DNA of 64,000 nucleotides from Ewingella americana ATCC 33852 (GTDB lineage Bacteria; Pseudomonadota; Gammaproteobacteria; Enterobacterales; Enterobacteriaceae): positions 87,770 to 151,769 of the forward strand of contig NZ_JMPJ01000038.1 of NCBI RefSeq assembly GCF_000735345.1, given 5' to 3'. This document shows positions 53,821 through 63,841 of this stretch, in pieces. The notes below the pieces were generated by a model. It ran no database searches. It was not told where the DNA came from and was given only the letters and a program-made list of their open reading frames with translations. The translations under genes and the position numbers were made by a program. How positions within the stretch are numbered: the stretch's first letter is position 1; every line of letters begins with the position of its first letter.

Positions 53821-55803
53821 CTACTTAAGAGGGTTTCCGTAGGTTTGAAGATACCACTGCCCAAAAGTCTTTGATGCAAAATCAGTGATATGGCCAACAT
53901 CGCGATAAATTGGGACGCCGTCTATTTCGGTCAAGCAGTGGTTTGCATGGCACTGAACATCTTTCGGGTCGATGATAATCATCGATGGGTAGTCCTGTTG
54001 CAGTTTTTCAAATAACTGTGGGAACCAATCTTGTTGGTCGCTTTGCCACTCTTGAGAGTTGCACTGACTACTGTCGTACTTGGCATGCATTATCAGGTGG
54101 CGATTAAAACAGGCTGTATAACCCTCCGGCCGGGTAAAAACAGTCTTGATAATCACCGGGCGAGCCCCAGACTTAACGATGATATCCAGCGCTTTTCTAA
54201 AGCTGCTTTCTATTCTGGTCTCTGATAATTCTGTTGAGCGTGAATCACCCAAGCGATTGATAATATTATCACCAATATACATTTCCCAATATTGGCCCAA
54301 TATCACGTAGTTATAGTGATTTTTTTCGACAAGTTGATAATACTGCCGAACGTTGTCGTAACATTCCTGATACACGGTATTTTTAAAATGCCACCAGTCA
54401 TATTGGTAAATGTCAGGAAGGGCCAGACAGGATGATGTCCCCTGAGCCAACACTGAAATATGCGCATTTTTGGCCAGCGTATCAAAAAATCCCCAAAAGT
54501 GGTTTGAATGTGAATCCCCAATTAGCAACGCGCTTTTTTGGGCGGTTACGTCACCTATAAAGCAGTGGGCATCTGTACCTATAGTGTCGCCGTTAAGACA
54601 AGATTGACGCAATTCTGACTCTGCTGCACTGGCGTGCTTTACGGCCTCGATGCGCATCAATTCCGGACCAAATCGCCAAGCAAAACCTTCAAATTTCTTA
54701 CTAGCCGCAAGTAAAACTGTAAACAGCGCAATAGGTATCACCACCAAAAGGAGAAATGCGCGTGGTAGGGAGATGTTAAGTTTGCGTAGCGGCTGCTCGA
54801 CAAACCGATAGCAAAGTAAGGCAAAAATAAATGTCAGCGAGAAACAAGTAAGTTTGAATACTACATTTTCATTGAACCCCATATATCGCGCGATGGCGAA
54901 TATTGGCCAATGCCACAGATAAAGAGAGTAAGAACGCTTACCGATAAAGACCAGTGGCCTCCACGCCAATATTTTTGTTATAGGACTAGGGCCGATACCG
55001 CCTATATAGATTAGCAGGGCTGTGGCCGCGACCACTATCACTGCATAAATATCGGGATAGCCTAACAAAATCGAAGTTTGTCTTGCGCAATATATTAGCG
55101 CTGCAAGTGCAGTGATCCCTAAAACTGTCGTGAGCCAAGACGACATCTTTGTGTCACTACGTGACAGCACAACGACACAACTACCGGCCAAAAACTCGAA
55201 GATTCTGGATAATAGGAAGTAATAACTTTTATCTGGATGTTGGTGAGATAATAGTAAAGCAACCAACAACATGACCGGAGTCATCAGCAAAATAAGTCGG
55301 GGTAAACTCTTCTGTCCCAAGTATCTCCAAGTCGTGATCATAACTAATGGCAGAATGAGATACCATTGCCACTCAATCGACAGTGACCAAGTATGGAGCA
55401 ATAACATCACAGCGCTATCGGGAGATGCATAGCCGGTAGTTACTTTTGAGAAATGCTGATTGGATAAAAACAGGGATGAATATTTGGCACTATCAAGGTA
55501 GGCGGTAAGGTCATCAGGAAGATAGAAAACCAAGCTAATCAGCAGAGTAAACAATGTAGCTGCTAATAGGGCGGGTTGGATACGTAATAGGCGACGAGTA
55601 TAAAACTGAGCTAACGAGAAATTTCCGGCCGTTTTTGCAGACATCACGATCGCAGTAATGAGATACCCGGAAATAACGAAAAAGATATCAACGCCAATAA
55701 ATCCAGAAGGAAAAACGAGTAAACCGCCGTGAAAAATGAGCACAAGAATGACGGCGATGGCTCGTAGACCATCAATATCGGGACGATAACGCATTAAAAT
55801 CAT
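53821..55803 (-). CDS. OafA/YrhL-type O-acyltransferase (acyltransferase 3 + SGNH)
   Basis: An inner-membrane acetyltransferase of about 660 residues that modifies surface polysaccharides. The N-terminal acyltransferase-3 domain has about ten hydrophobic segments and begins YRPDIDGLRAIAV, with the catalytic His in LVLIFHGGLLVFPSGFIGVD. A periplasmic SGNH domain follows (about 420-660), with Ser in LIGDSHSNHFWG and a terminal Asp/His region. Two start codons are possible (55803 or 55794), neither with a strong ribosome site. Base composition is clearly more AT-rich than neighbouring genes, consistent with horizontal transfer. Confidence 0.88.
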   Translation of the reverse strand: MILMRYRPDIDGLRAIAVILVLIFHGGLLVFPSGFIGVDIFFVISGYLITAIVMSAKTAGNFSLAQFYTRRLLRIQPALLAATLFTLLISLVFYLPDDLTAYLDSAKYSSLFLSNQHFSKVTTGYASPDSAVMLLLHTWSLSIEWQWYLILPLVMITTWRYLGQKSLPRLILLMTPVMLLVALLLSHQHPDKSYYFLLSRIFEFLAGSCVVVLSRSDTKMSSWLTTVLGITALAALIYCARQTSILLGYPDIYAVIVVAATALLIYIGGIGPSPITKILAWRPLVFIGKRSYSLYLWHWPIFAIARYMGFNENVVFKLTCFSLTFIFALLCYRFVEQPLRKLNISLPRAFLLLVVIPIALFTVLLAASKKFEGFAWRFGPELMRIEAVKHASAAESELRQSCLNGDTIGTDAHCFIGDVTAQKSALLIGDSHSNHFWGFFDTLAKNAHISVLAQGTSSCLALPDIYQYDWWHFKNTVYQECYDNVRQYYQLVEKNHYNYVILGQYWEMYIGDNIINRLGDSRSTELSETRIESSFRKALDIIVKSGARPVIIKTVFTRPEGYTACFNRHLIMHAKYDSSQCNSQEWQSDQQDWFPQLFEKLQQDYPSMIIIDPKDVQCHANHCLTEIDGVPIYRDVGHITDFASKTFGQWYLQTYGNPLK

Positions 55804-55968
55804 CCATTTGAAAAAGTGAAAGCAGATTCTGATGGTTCGAAACGAATCTTACGAATAGGGGCGAGGGTTTAAAAGACGGTACTTTAGCGATGTTTAGGGT
55901 GAAAAGCAAAATCTCAACTCGCTCATAACTATGAGAATATTCAGATTATGCTATAAGGTTTGGTGAAG

Positions 55969-55997
55969 TGAAATGGAGCCTAGGTTGCTCCATTTCA
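55969..55997 (-). terminator. Hairpin at the end of the ABC/hydrolase operon
   Basis: A perfect 11-bp stem TGAAATGGAGC/GCTCCATTTCA with a 7-base loop, 18 bp past the last gene of the operon. It has no T tract. Confidence 0.65.
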
Positions 55998-56015
55998 GAG
56001 TTATATTTGACAGAA

Positions 56016-58043
56016 TTAGCGAGGAATTCGCTCGTGCCAGTACTTGGTGAACTCTTCCTCGCCATTCAGGCTGACCACCATATCGCCGCTGACGATGAAG
56101 TGAGTCAGGTCGCTGCGCATTTCTAGGGTGATCACAGCTTCAATCTGCCAGCCCTCGCGGCCAATTTTCATGGTCTGCGTCAGCAGATAGCGCGCCGACA
56201 GTGGGTCAGCATTGCCGACCACCAGCTCGCGGCGCAGGTTGTGGTCCACCGTGGTATCAATGTCGTCGAAACGATAAACACCCTCACCAAACACGCCGCC
56301 TTCGCCATTGGTCACGCTGGTCCACTCATCGGTCAGGAAGTCGTAACTGATCGAACGGTCAACGCGGCCTTGGGTCAGCACGGTTTGCGGGGTCAGCGCG
56401 GCGCTTTGCGGCTCTTTGATTGGGCCATCAATCACCAGCGGCTGATGGCACACCGGCAGTGAAAGCTGGGCGCTGTGCAGGTCGAGGGTCAGGGTGGCGG
56501 CTTCCGGCATTGGCCAAATCATCGGCCAATAGGTGGTGGCCAGCGACACCCGCAGGCGGTGGCCGACTTCAAAGCGATGGGCAATGCCGTCCAACTGTAC
56601 CGGTACGCGCACTTTCTGCCCCGGCACCAGCGGTACAGATTTATCATGGCCCTGTAAGTGGCTCAGATTCAGCCAGCCGTGGGTCACGCGATTGACCGCG
56701 CCCTCTGGCGAGACGTCCGACAGCCGCACGTAGAGCATAGCGGCCGGTTTATCACTGCTCAGCTCGACGGTGAACTGCGGGAAGCCGAAGATAGACAGTG
56801 GCTCGGCCAGCGGCTGGCCATCAAAGATTTCAGCATTGCCATCATCCACGCGCTGATCCGGCGGGGTTTCGCCCAGCACGCCTGCGCCCATCCATTCACC
56901 GGCCATCAGACCGTGGTTCTGCGGCGAGCAGATGGAAATCACTCCAGCTTCTGCGTCCGGATGAGCATTCAACTGGCCGCGCGTCAGCCAGCGAGGCTCA
57001 TGCGTCACATTGCTTGCCGTGCCTTTATCAAAGCCGACCCACTGACCTTTGCTGACCGGGCGTTGGGCCGACGGCGGCTGGCTGTCTTGCAGCCAGGCTT
57101 GCACCATCGGGCCGTCCATCGCGGCGTTTTGTTCCCCTTTCAGCCAGTGATCCCACCACTGCACCGCCTCTTGCAGGAAGCCAATCGCCGGTTCTGGCGT
57201 GCCGTCCTGTGGGTAAATATGCGCCCACGGGCCAATAATGGCGCGGCGCGGCACCTGCAAGTTGTCCATCAGGCGGAACACCGCGTTGCTATAGGCATCT
57301 GCCCAGCCACCAATGGCTAACACCGGGCATTGAATCGCTGACCAGTCCTCGCAGACGGAACCGTGCTGCCAGTAGCGGTCGCGCAGCGGATGTTCCATCC
57401 ACAATGCCGGGAAGAATGGCATGTTCTCGAGGCGATTCAGCCACTCGTTGTACCAGCCTTCGCCGACCAGCGCCGGGTCCGAAGGGCGACTCTGATAAGC
57501 CAGCATGATGCCGCCCCACCAGAGGTTGTCATTGAGCAGGCAGCCGCCTTTGTAGTGAATATCATCGGCGTAGCGGTCGTCGGTGGAGCAGACGGTGATC
57601 ACCGCTTTTAGCGCCGCTGGGCGACGGGCCGCCACCTGCAAGCCGTTAAAGCCGCCCCATGATTTGCCCATCATGCCGACATTGCCGCTGCACCACGCCT
57701 GCTGGGTGATCCACTCAATCACTTCCAGCGCATCATCCTGTTCTTGCAGTAGATATTCATCCGCCAGCAGCCCGTCTGACTCGCCGCTGCCGCGCATATC
57801 CACGCGCACCACGGCGTAGCCATTACCGGCGAAATAGCCGTGCATCGGCTCGTCGCGGGTGCGTGTTCCGTCGCGTTTACGGTAAGGAATGTATTCCAAA
57901 ATGGCCGGAACCGGCTGGTCCGCCGCGCTGTCCGGCAGCCATAAACGGGCGGCGAGGCGGGTGCCGTCACTCAGTTTGATCCACAGATGCTCGATGGTGG
58001 TCACCGAATGCGGGAACTCAGTAATAATGCGTTTTGTGGTCAT
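56016..58043 (-). CDS. CocE/NonD-family hydrolase (second copy)
   Basis: A 675-residue alpha/beta hydrolase related to but clearly different from the copy at 35551. Triad: S128 in MMGKSWGGF, D249 in GGWADAYSN, H275 in GPWAHIYPQ. There is an additional C-terminal beta-rich region (about 590-675; QIEAVITLEMRSDLTHF), which makes it longer than the first copy. It is the last gene of an ABC-importer operon and overlaps the ATPase gene by four bases (ATGA), so its substrate is probably what the ABC system imports. Confidence 0.87.
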   Translation of the reverse strand: MTTKRIITEFPHSVTTIEHLWIKLSDGTRLAARLWLPDSAADQPVPAILEYIPYRKRDGTRTRDEPMHGYFAGNGYAVVRVDMRGSGESDGLLADEYLLQEQDDALEVIEWITQQAWCSGNVGMMGKSWGGFNGLQVAARRPAALKAVITVCSTDDRYADDIHYKGGCLLNDNLWWGGIMLAYQSRPSDPALVGEGWYNEWLNRLENMPFFPALWMEHPLRDRYWQHGSVCEDWSAIQCPVLAIGGWADAYSNAVFRLMDNLQVPRRAIIGPWAHIYPQDGTPEPAIGFLQEAVQWWDHWLKGEQNAAMDGPMVQAWLQDSQPPSAQRPVSKGQWVGFDKGTASNVTHEPRWLTRGQLNAHPDAEAGVISICSPQNHGLMAGEWMGAGVLGETPPDQRVDDGNAEIFDGQPLAEPLSIFGFPQFTVELSSDKPAAMLYVRLSDVSPEGAVNRVTHGWLNLSHLQGHDKSVPLVPGQKVRVPVQLDGIAHRFEVGHRLRVSLATTYWPMIWPMPEAATLTLDLHSAQLSLPVCHQPLVIDGPIKEPQSAALTPQTVLTQGRVDRSISYDFLTDEWTSVTNGEGGVFGEGVYRFDDIDTTVDHNLRRELVVGNADPLSARYLLTQTMKIGREGWQIEAVITLEMRSDLTHFIVSGDMVVSLNGEEEFTKYWHERIPR

Positions 58044-59692
58044 AGTGCGCCTGTCAAAGATGTCTTGTCGGAAGAAGAGGAAGAACGCAGCGCCAGCACG
58101 TCATCCAGCCAGTCGGTGCGCATTTCCGGCACCGAGGTCAGCAGTTTTTCAGTGTACGGATGCATCGGCGGGCTGAACACCACGCGAGTGTCGCCGCTGG
58201 CAACAATGTTGCCCTGATACATCACCGCCACCTGATGGGCAATGCGCTTCACCGTGCCGAGGTCATGGGTGATAAACAGGTAGGAAAGCCCAAGCTGCTC
58301 TTGCAGGCGGCGCAGCAGGTTGAGCACCTCTTCGGCCACCAGCGGGTCGAGCGCCGAGGTGGCTTCATCGCAAATAATCAGCTCCGGCTGGGCCGCCAGC
58401 GCGCGGGCGATACAGACGCGCTGCTTCTGGCCGCCGGACAGCGCGCCCGGATATCGGTCAATCAGCTTGAGCGGCAGTTCGGTCAGCGTCAGCAGCTCTT
58501 CCACCTTGGCGCGCACTTCGCGTTTACTCAGGCCGAAGTAGAAAGCCACCGGGCGGCCAATCAGCTCAAGAATGGTCTGGCGCGGGTTAAGCGCGACGTC
58601 CGGCAGCTGATAAATCATCTGAATCCGGCGCAGGGTCTCTTTCTGCCGCTGTTGGTAAAGCGGGGAGAGGGTAACGCCATCGAACTCGACGCTGCCTTGG
58701 GTATCTGGCAGCAGGCCGACCAGCGCGCGGGCGAGGGTACTTTTGCCACTGCCCGACTCACCAATTACCGCCAGCGTTTTGCCTCGGGCCAGTTGCAGAT
58801 TGACGTCATTGACCACTTTCTTGCCGTTGTAACCGGTACTCAGCTGTTTGATGGTCAGCAGCGCCGCCGGGGCTTCTGGCTGCGCGGCGGTCACGGTTTC
58901 CGCTGCGTGTTCGCGCTCGGCCACTAAGCGGCGGGTGTATTCCTCTTTTGGCGAGCTAAGAATCTGATCGGTATTGCCGGTTTCCACTTCTTTTCCGTGG
59001 CGCAGTACCATGATGCGGTCCGCCAACTGGGCCACCACGGCGAGGTCATGGGTGATGTACAGCGCAGCGGTGTTGAACTCGCGCACCAGCTTGCGCAGCA
59101 TCACCAGCACTTCAATCTGGGTGGTGACGTCCAGCGCGGTGGTGGGTTCATCCATCACCAGTAAGTCAGGCTTGCAGGACATGGCCATAGCCGCCATCGC
59201 GCGCTGCAACTGGCCGCCGGAAAGCTGGTGGGGATAGCGTTTCCCAATGTTTTCCGGGTCCGGCAGATCCAGCGAGCGGAACAGGGTGATGGCCCACTGG
59301 CGGCTCTCTTCTTTACTCATCAAGCCGTGGCGAATCGGCCCTTCGCACACCTGTTTTTCAATGGTCAACGCCGGGTTGAAGGCCGCCGCTGCGCTCTGTG
59401 CGACATAGGCCACGCGGCGGCCGCGCCACTGGCGTTTAACTCGCGCAGGTTGGGAAACAATATCGGTGCCATCGACAATTACTTCGCCGCCGCTATTTCG
59501 GCAGCCCTGTCGCGCATAGCCCAGCGCAGCTAAGCCAATGGTGGATTTCCCCGCGCCAGATTCGCCAATCAGCCCGAGGATTTCGCCTTTCGCCAGCGTC
59601 AGGGAGATGTCTTGCACTAGCGGCGAGCCGTCGAGCGTTTCGATGCGCAGCCCGCGCATTTCGAGGATCAGGTCTTGCTTGTTGTCCGTCAT
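58040..59692 (-). CDS. Fused dipeptide ABC transporter ATPase
   Basis: A 550-residue protein with two full nucleotide-binding domains (DppD-DppF-like in one chain). First half: Walker A GESGAGKS near residue 39 and LSGGQLQRAMA; second half: Walker A GESGSGKS near 319 and LSGGQKQRVCI. Both have the peptide/nickel-family C-terminal extension. It overlaps the permease gene by four bases and energises the two permeases. Confidence 0.92.
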   Translation of the reverse strand: MTDNKQDLILEMRGLRIETLDGSPLVQDISLTLAKGEILGLIGESGAGKSTIGLAALGYARQGCRNSGGEVIVDGTDIVSQPARVKRQWRGRRVAYVAQSAAAAFNPALTIEKQVCEGPIRHGLMSKEESRQWAITLFRSLDLPDPENIGKRYPHQLSGGQLQRAMAAMAMSCKPDLLVMDEPTTALDVTTQIEVLVMLRKLVREFNTAALYITHDLAVVAQLADRIMVLRHGKEVETGNTDQILSSPKEEYTRRLVAEREHAAETVTAAQPEAPAALLTIKQLSTGYNGKKVVNDVNLQLARGKTLAVIGESGSGKSTLARALVGLLPDTQGSVEFDGVTLSPLYQQRQKETLRRIQMIYQLPDVALNPRQTILELIGRPVAFYFGLSKREVRAKVEELLTLTELPLKLIDRYPGALSGGQKQRVCIARALAAQPELIICDEATSALDPLVAEEVLNLLRRLQEQLGLSYLFITHDLGTVKRIAHQVAVMYQGNIVASGDTRVVFSPPMHPYTEKLLTSVPEMRTDWLDDVLALRSSSSSDKTSLTGAL

Positions 59693-60531
59693 GCTTCTTC
59701 TCCGTGCGGCAGACTGTTGCGAGCCAGCAGCCAGTCAACCACCAAATTGACGCCAATGGTCAGCAGCGCGATGGCCGCAGCCGGGTAGAGCGGCGCGAAC
59801 TGACCGAAGTTAATCGCCTGCGCGTTGTCGCGCACCATGCTGCCCCAGTCGGCGTAAGGCGGCTGAATGCCCAAGCCGAGGAAGCTCAGTCCGGCGATAA
59901 ACAGGAAGGTGAAGCAGAAACGCATGCCGAACTCGGCCAGCAGCGGCGGCATGGCGTTGGGCAGGATCTCTTTGGTTAGCACCCAGCGCAGGCCTTCACC
60001 GCGAAGGCGAGCCGCTTCGACATACTCTTGGCAAACAATGGCTTGTGCCACTAAGCGAGCCAAACGGAAAACGCGGGTGGCGTCGAGCAGGGCGATGGTC
60101 AGCACCAGAACCGGAATGGAGGTACCCATCACGGAGAGCACCATCAAGGCGAAAATCAGCACGGGAATCGACATCACGGTGTCGACAATGCGCGACAGCA
60201 CCACGTCCACCCATTTGCCATAAATCGCCGCCGCAAAGCCGCTGATAATGCCAATAATGAATGACGCAATGGTGATGGTTAGCGCGATGGCGATGGTGGT
60301 GCGAGCGCCAAACAGGATGCGTGACAGCATGTCGCGCCCCAGACTGTCAGTGCCGAACGGCGTGGCCGCCGAAGGTAACAGCCAGATATCGCCTACTTGT
60401 TCGGTTTCGCTGTGCGGGGCTATCCACGGGGCGAAAACCGCCGCCAGCAGGTTCACCGCAATAATCACGATGCCAATCCACGCCGACAGCGGAATGTTGC
60501 TGATAAATGAAGGTTTATACGAACGATTCAT
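59689..60531 (-). CDS. Dipeptide-type ABC permease (DppC-like)
   Basis: A 280-residue inner-membrane permease with about six hydrophobic segments. The opening resembles DppC (AWIGIVIIAVNLLAAVFAPW), followed by FGTDSLGRDMLSRI. The EAA loop (EYVEAARLRGEGL) contacts the ATPase. It is the partner of the DppB-like permease in an operon: the intergenic gap is 12 bp. Confidence 0.92.
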   Translation of the reverse strand: MNRSYKPSFISNIPLSAWIGIVIIAVNLLAAVFAPWIAPHSETEQVGDIWLLPSAATPFGTDSLGRDMLSRILFGARTTIAIALTITIASFIIGIISGFAAAIYGKWVDVVLSRIVDTVMSIPVLIFALMVLSVMGTSIPVLVLTIALLDATRVFRLARLVAQAIVCQEYVEAARLRGEGLRWVLTKEILPNAMPPLLAEFGMRFCFTFLFIAGLSFLGLGIQPPYADWGSMVRDNAQAINFGQFAPLYPAAAIALLTIGVNLVVDWLLARNSLPHGEEA

Positions 60532-60543
60532 GTTGCTCCTGCC

Positions 60544-61494
60544 TTAGCGCGCGTGGCGTAAACGTGGGTTACACCAAATCGCCAGCAAATCAGCGGTGGT
60601 ATTGAGGAAGATGTAGGTGCCGCCAAAAAGCAGGCCGCAGGCCTGAACCACCGGCAGGTCGCGCTTGGTCACGGCGTCAACCATGTATTGGCCAATCCCC
60701 GGATAGACAAACACCACTTCCACCAGAATCACTCCCACCACCAGATAGGCAAGGTTAAAGGCGACCACGTTAATGATTGGCGCGAGGGCATTGGGCAGGG
60801 CGTGGGACACCACAATCCGCCAGCGCGACACGCCTTTGAGCACCGCGCTCTCAATATACGGGCTGGACATCACCGCCGTCACCGAGGCGCGGGTCATGCG
60901 CAACATGTGAGCCAACACCACCAGCGTCAGCGTGAGCATTGGCAGGGTGCAGACATAGAGCCGGTCGACGAAAGACGAGCTAGGATCAACCATCGCCAGA
61001 CTAGGGAACCACGTCAGGCGAATGGCGAAGGCGATCACCAGCACGTAACCCACGAAGAACTCTGGCACCGAAATACTGATAAGCGTCAGGGTATTCGCCA
61101 GTCGGTCGAAGATTGACCCGCGCCAGATGGCGGACGCAATCCCTAAACCGACTGCCAGCGGGATGGCGATAATGGCCGCGTAACCGGCCAAAAATAGCGT
61201 ATTCCCCAGGCGCGGCAGCAGCTCGTTGCCGATAGGACGGCCATTCGCCAACGAGTTACCCAAGTCACCGTGCAGAATGCCCACCAGCCAGTGCAGATAG
61301 CGCAGCACGGCGGGCTCATCCAGTCCCAATTGCAGACGCAGCGCCGCGACGGTTTCCGGGGTGGCGCTCTGGCCGAGAATGGCGGTTGCCACGTCACCCG
61401 GCAGCATTTCAGTTCCGACAAAAATCAGCAGTGAAACCAGCCAAAGCGTGCCCACGCCAAGCAGCACGCGTTGTAAAATCTTCTTCTTCATCAT
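60544..61494 (-). CDS. Dipeptide-type ABC permease (DppB-like)
   Basis: A 316-residue inner-membrane permease. Family signature: VLLGVGTLWLVSLLIFVGTE near the start, LGLDEPAVLRYLHWL, and the EAA-like ESAVLKGVSRWRIVVSHALP near residue 215. It overlaps the binding-protein gene by four bases. Confidence 0.92.
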   Translation of the reverse strand: MMKKKILQRVLLGVGTLWLVSLLIFVGTEMLPGDVATAILGQSATPETVAALRLQLGLDEPAVLRYLHWLVGILHGDLGNSLANGRPIGNELLPRLGNTLFLAGYAAIIAIPLAVGLGIASAIWRGSIFDRLANTLTLISISVPEFFVGYVLVIAFAIRLTWFPSLAMVDPSSSFVDRLYVCTLPMLTLTLVVLAHMLRMTRASVTAVMSSPYIESAVLKGVSRWRIVVSHALPNALAPIINVVAFNLAYLVVGVILVEVVFVYPGIGQYMVDAVTKRDLPVVQACGLLFGGTYIFLNTTADLLAIWCNPRLRHAR

Positions 61495-63074
61495 GCCTCC
61501 AGCCAGACGCGCTCGGCCAGACGACCACCCATGAAGTTGAACATCGGATGCGGTTTAATTCCGCCGACTTTTTTGTTAGCGGCGTCAAGGTAGTCGCCGA
61601 AAAGTGGGATCATCGCGCCGCCGTTGTCGCGGACAATGCTTTGCAGTTCGCCATAGATTTCGGCGCGCTTGCCGTCGTCCAGCAGGGAGCGGGCTTGCAG
61701 CAGCATGGCGTCGAACTTCTCATCTTTCCAGTGAGTGTCGTTCCATTTCGCCGTCGACTGATAGGCGGTGGAGAACATCTGATCCGCCGTCGGGCGGCCG
61801 CCCCAGTAACCCATGCTGAATGGCGCTTTCATCCACACGTCGTCCCAGTAGCTGTCTGCTGGCTGGCGCTTGATGCTGACCTGAATGCCACTCTTTTGCG
61901 CTTCACCTTGGAACAGGGCGGCGGCATCGAGAGCACCAGCAAAGGCGGCATCGGAGGAGGAGAGCTCGAGCTTGAGGTCAGTGAGCCCGGCTTTTTTCAG
62001 ATAGAAGGCGGATTTTTCTGGGTCATAGACGCGCTGCTCAAGGCTGTGGTTGAAGAAGCGGTCGGTTTTCGGGATTGGGTGGTCATTGCCGAGTGAGCCA
62101 TAGCCGCGCAGCACGGTGTCGAGGATCTTCTGCCGGTCAATGCCGTGTTTAATCGCCATGCGCACGTCGTTGTTGTTGAACGGCGCGACGCTACAGTCCA
62201 TCAGGAATGTGAAATGCTGGCCGCCGGAGGAGCGCACGATGTTCAGTGCCGGGCTGCGTTTGAGGAAGTCGACGGTTTTGAAGTCGACGCGGTTAATGGC
62301 GTGAACCTGCCCGGAAATCAGGGCGTTAGTGCGCGCGGTCGGGTCATTGATAACGATGACTTCCACGGCGTCGACGAAGGCGCGGTCTTTCTTCCAATAG
62401 TTCGGGTTGCGTTTGAACAGTGAGCGCACGCCCGGTTCGTATTGGTCAAACACAAAGCCGCCGGTGCCTATTGGGTGCGACCAGTCGGTAAAGCCGTTCG
62501 GCACCACCAGCAGGTGGTAGTCAGCCAGCAAGTACGGCAGGTCGGCGTTGCCGCTTTCCAGCGTGATTGCGATTTGGTTGTCGCCCTGTTTGGTCAAACC
62601 GGTGATTGGCGAGAGCTGAGTTTTGATGGCGCTTTTGGTCTTATCGCCGCGATGCAAATTGATGGAGTAAATAATGTCGTCGGCATCGAGTTTCTTGCCG
62701 TTATGGAATGTCACGCCGTCTTGTAGAGTGAAAATCCATTCGGTCGCACCCGGTTTGGCTTCCCAACTGGCGAAGAGTTCAGGAATAGCTTTGTTATTTT
62801 CATCGATTTCAACCAAGCCGTTCATCAGCATATATGCCTGATTTAACGGAACCCAGTCGCTGAATAATGTGGGATCTAAAGAATCACTGGTGTTACCGCC
62901 TGACATTCCCAATTTTAATACGCCACCTTTTTTCGGCTCGGCTGCAAATGCAGACAGGGGGGAAAGACCGTATGCGGCGGTAATACCCACAGCGGCAGCG
63001 CTAGTAATAAAACCGCGGCGGCTGAGTTTTGCATCCTGCATTAATTGCGTCAAAGCGGAATTTTTATCTTTCAT
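61491..63074 (-). CDS. Peptide ABC transporter substrate-binding protein, Tat signal
   Basis: A 527-residue extracytoplasmic solute-binding protein of family 5. The N-terminus is a twin-arginine signal (KLSRRGFITSAAAVG, cleavage near SAFAAE), so it is exported folded by Tat. The family signature lies in GVTFHNGKKLDADDIIYSIN. GGAG is eight bases before the ATG. It heads the five-gene operon. Tat export is a noticeable difference from the usual Sec-exported DppA/OppA. Confidence 0.92.
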   Translation of the reverse strand: MKDKNSALTQLMQDAKLSRRGFITSAAAVGITAAYGLSPLSAFAAEPKKGGVLKLGMSGGNTSDSLDPTLFSDWVPLNQAYMLMNGLVEIDENNKAIPELFASWEAKPGATEWIFTLQDGVTFHNGKKLDADDIIYSINLHRGDKTKSAIKTQLSPITGLTKQGDNQIAITLESGNADLPYLLADYHLLVVPNGFTDWSHPIGTGGFVFDQYEPGVRSLFKRNPNYWKKDRAFVDAVEVIVINDPTARTNALISGQVHAINRVDFKTVDFLKRSPALNIVRSSGGQHFTFLMDCSVAPFNNNDVRMAIKHGIDRQKILDTVLRGYGSLGNDHPIPKTDRFFNHSLEQRVYDPEKSAFYLKKAGLTDLKLELSSSDAAFAGALDAAALFQGEAQKSGIQVSIKRQPADSYWDDVWMKAPFSMGYWGGRPTADQMFSTAYQSTAKWNDTHWKDEKFDAMLLQARSLLDDGKRAEIYGELQSIVRDNGGAMIPLFGDYLDAANKKVGGIKPHPMFNFMGGRLAERVWLEA

Positions 63075-63400
63075 CTAATTATCTCCGGGGTGGCGAAAAC
63101 CTGTTATCTCCTGGCCTTGCGCGTCGTCTCTCGGGGGCCGCGTTCATTCGCCTGCAACACTTACGGAGGTAAGCTAACCGGGGTTTGTTCGCTTGCTGCC
63201 TTGATTCAACGCGAAGGGCACAGGGGATAGGCGCAGGTGAAAAAAGGAATAATTTATATTTATTGCTTAGTGATTTATATCAAAACACTCTGATGAATTT
63301 GCATGAGAATTTATCATGAGAGTATGCGAAAAATGCGCGGCAGAACACCCTGAAACGTTTTATTTTGCCTGTATCTGAATTCGGCGAAGGGAAATAACCG
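63075..63400. other. Intergenic region upstream of the ABC operon
   Basis: About 325 bp holding the divergent promoters. GTGAT-TTAT-ATCAA at 63270-63283 resembles an FNR/CRP-type site with one mismatch to TTGAT-N4-ATCAA, and CTTAC-GGAG-GTAAG near 63161 could form a small hairpin. Nothing else is evident. Confidence 0.4.
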
Positions 63401-63676
63401 TTGGACTTCCATACCGTGATTGGCTTAATTGGCGTCTTTTGCTACCTGCTGGCTTATGCGCTAGTTCAAATGCGCAAACTAGCAGTAGATGCTGATATTT
63501 ATGCCTGGCTTAATATTATTGGCGGTACCTTTGGTCTCTACTCCCTGAGCCATGATTTTAATTTGGCGTCCTGTATTTCCCAGTCATGCTGGTTGTTGTT
63601 TACCTTAATTGGGATGAGGGCGGCGCGGAAACGCCGTTATTTAGAGAAGAATAAAATTCCGGAAATTGAGATTTAA
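63401..63676 (+). CDS. CBU_0592-family small membrane protein
   Basis: A 91-residue protein with about three hydrophobic segments (VIGLIGVFCYLLAYALVQM, IYAWLNIIGGTFGLYSL, SCISQSCWLLFTLIGM) and a basic C-terminal tail. The layout and the LAYALVQM-RKL motif fit the CBU_0592 family of small membrane proteins of unknown role. The TTG start is chosen because GAAGGG lies nine bases upstream and it keeps the first hydrophobic segment complete. Confidence 0.7.
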   Translation: MDFHTVIGLIGVFCYLLAYALVQMRKLAVDADIYAWLNIIGGTFGLYSLSHDFNLASCISQSCWLLFTLIGMRAARKRRYLEKNKIPEIEI

Positions 63677-63730
63677 ATCACATTTAAGAATTTTGGTAAA
63701 ATTAAAGAAAAATTGGGGTTTGAATTCAAA

Positions 63731-63841
63731 ACCGTGTGTTGCCACGCAAACTGGCCTTTAAGGTCAAGGTCGTGCGCTGCCGCCACACCGGCCTTAAGGT
63801 CAACACCGTGGGCTCGCCGCCCACACTGGCCCAAAGGGTTT
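63731..63841. repeat. Three imperfect tandem repeats of about 37 bp
   Basis: Units begin with CGTG at 63733, 63771 and 63807 (spacings 38 and 36). Each contains GTGxGxTxGCC and the first two contain the near-palindrome GGCC(T)TTAAGGTC. Together with the following hairpin they form a repeat-rich non-coding block. Confidence 0.7.
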
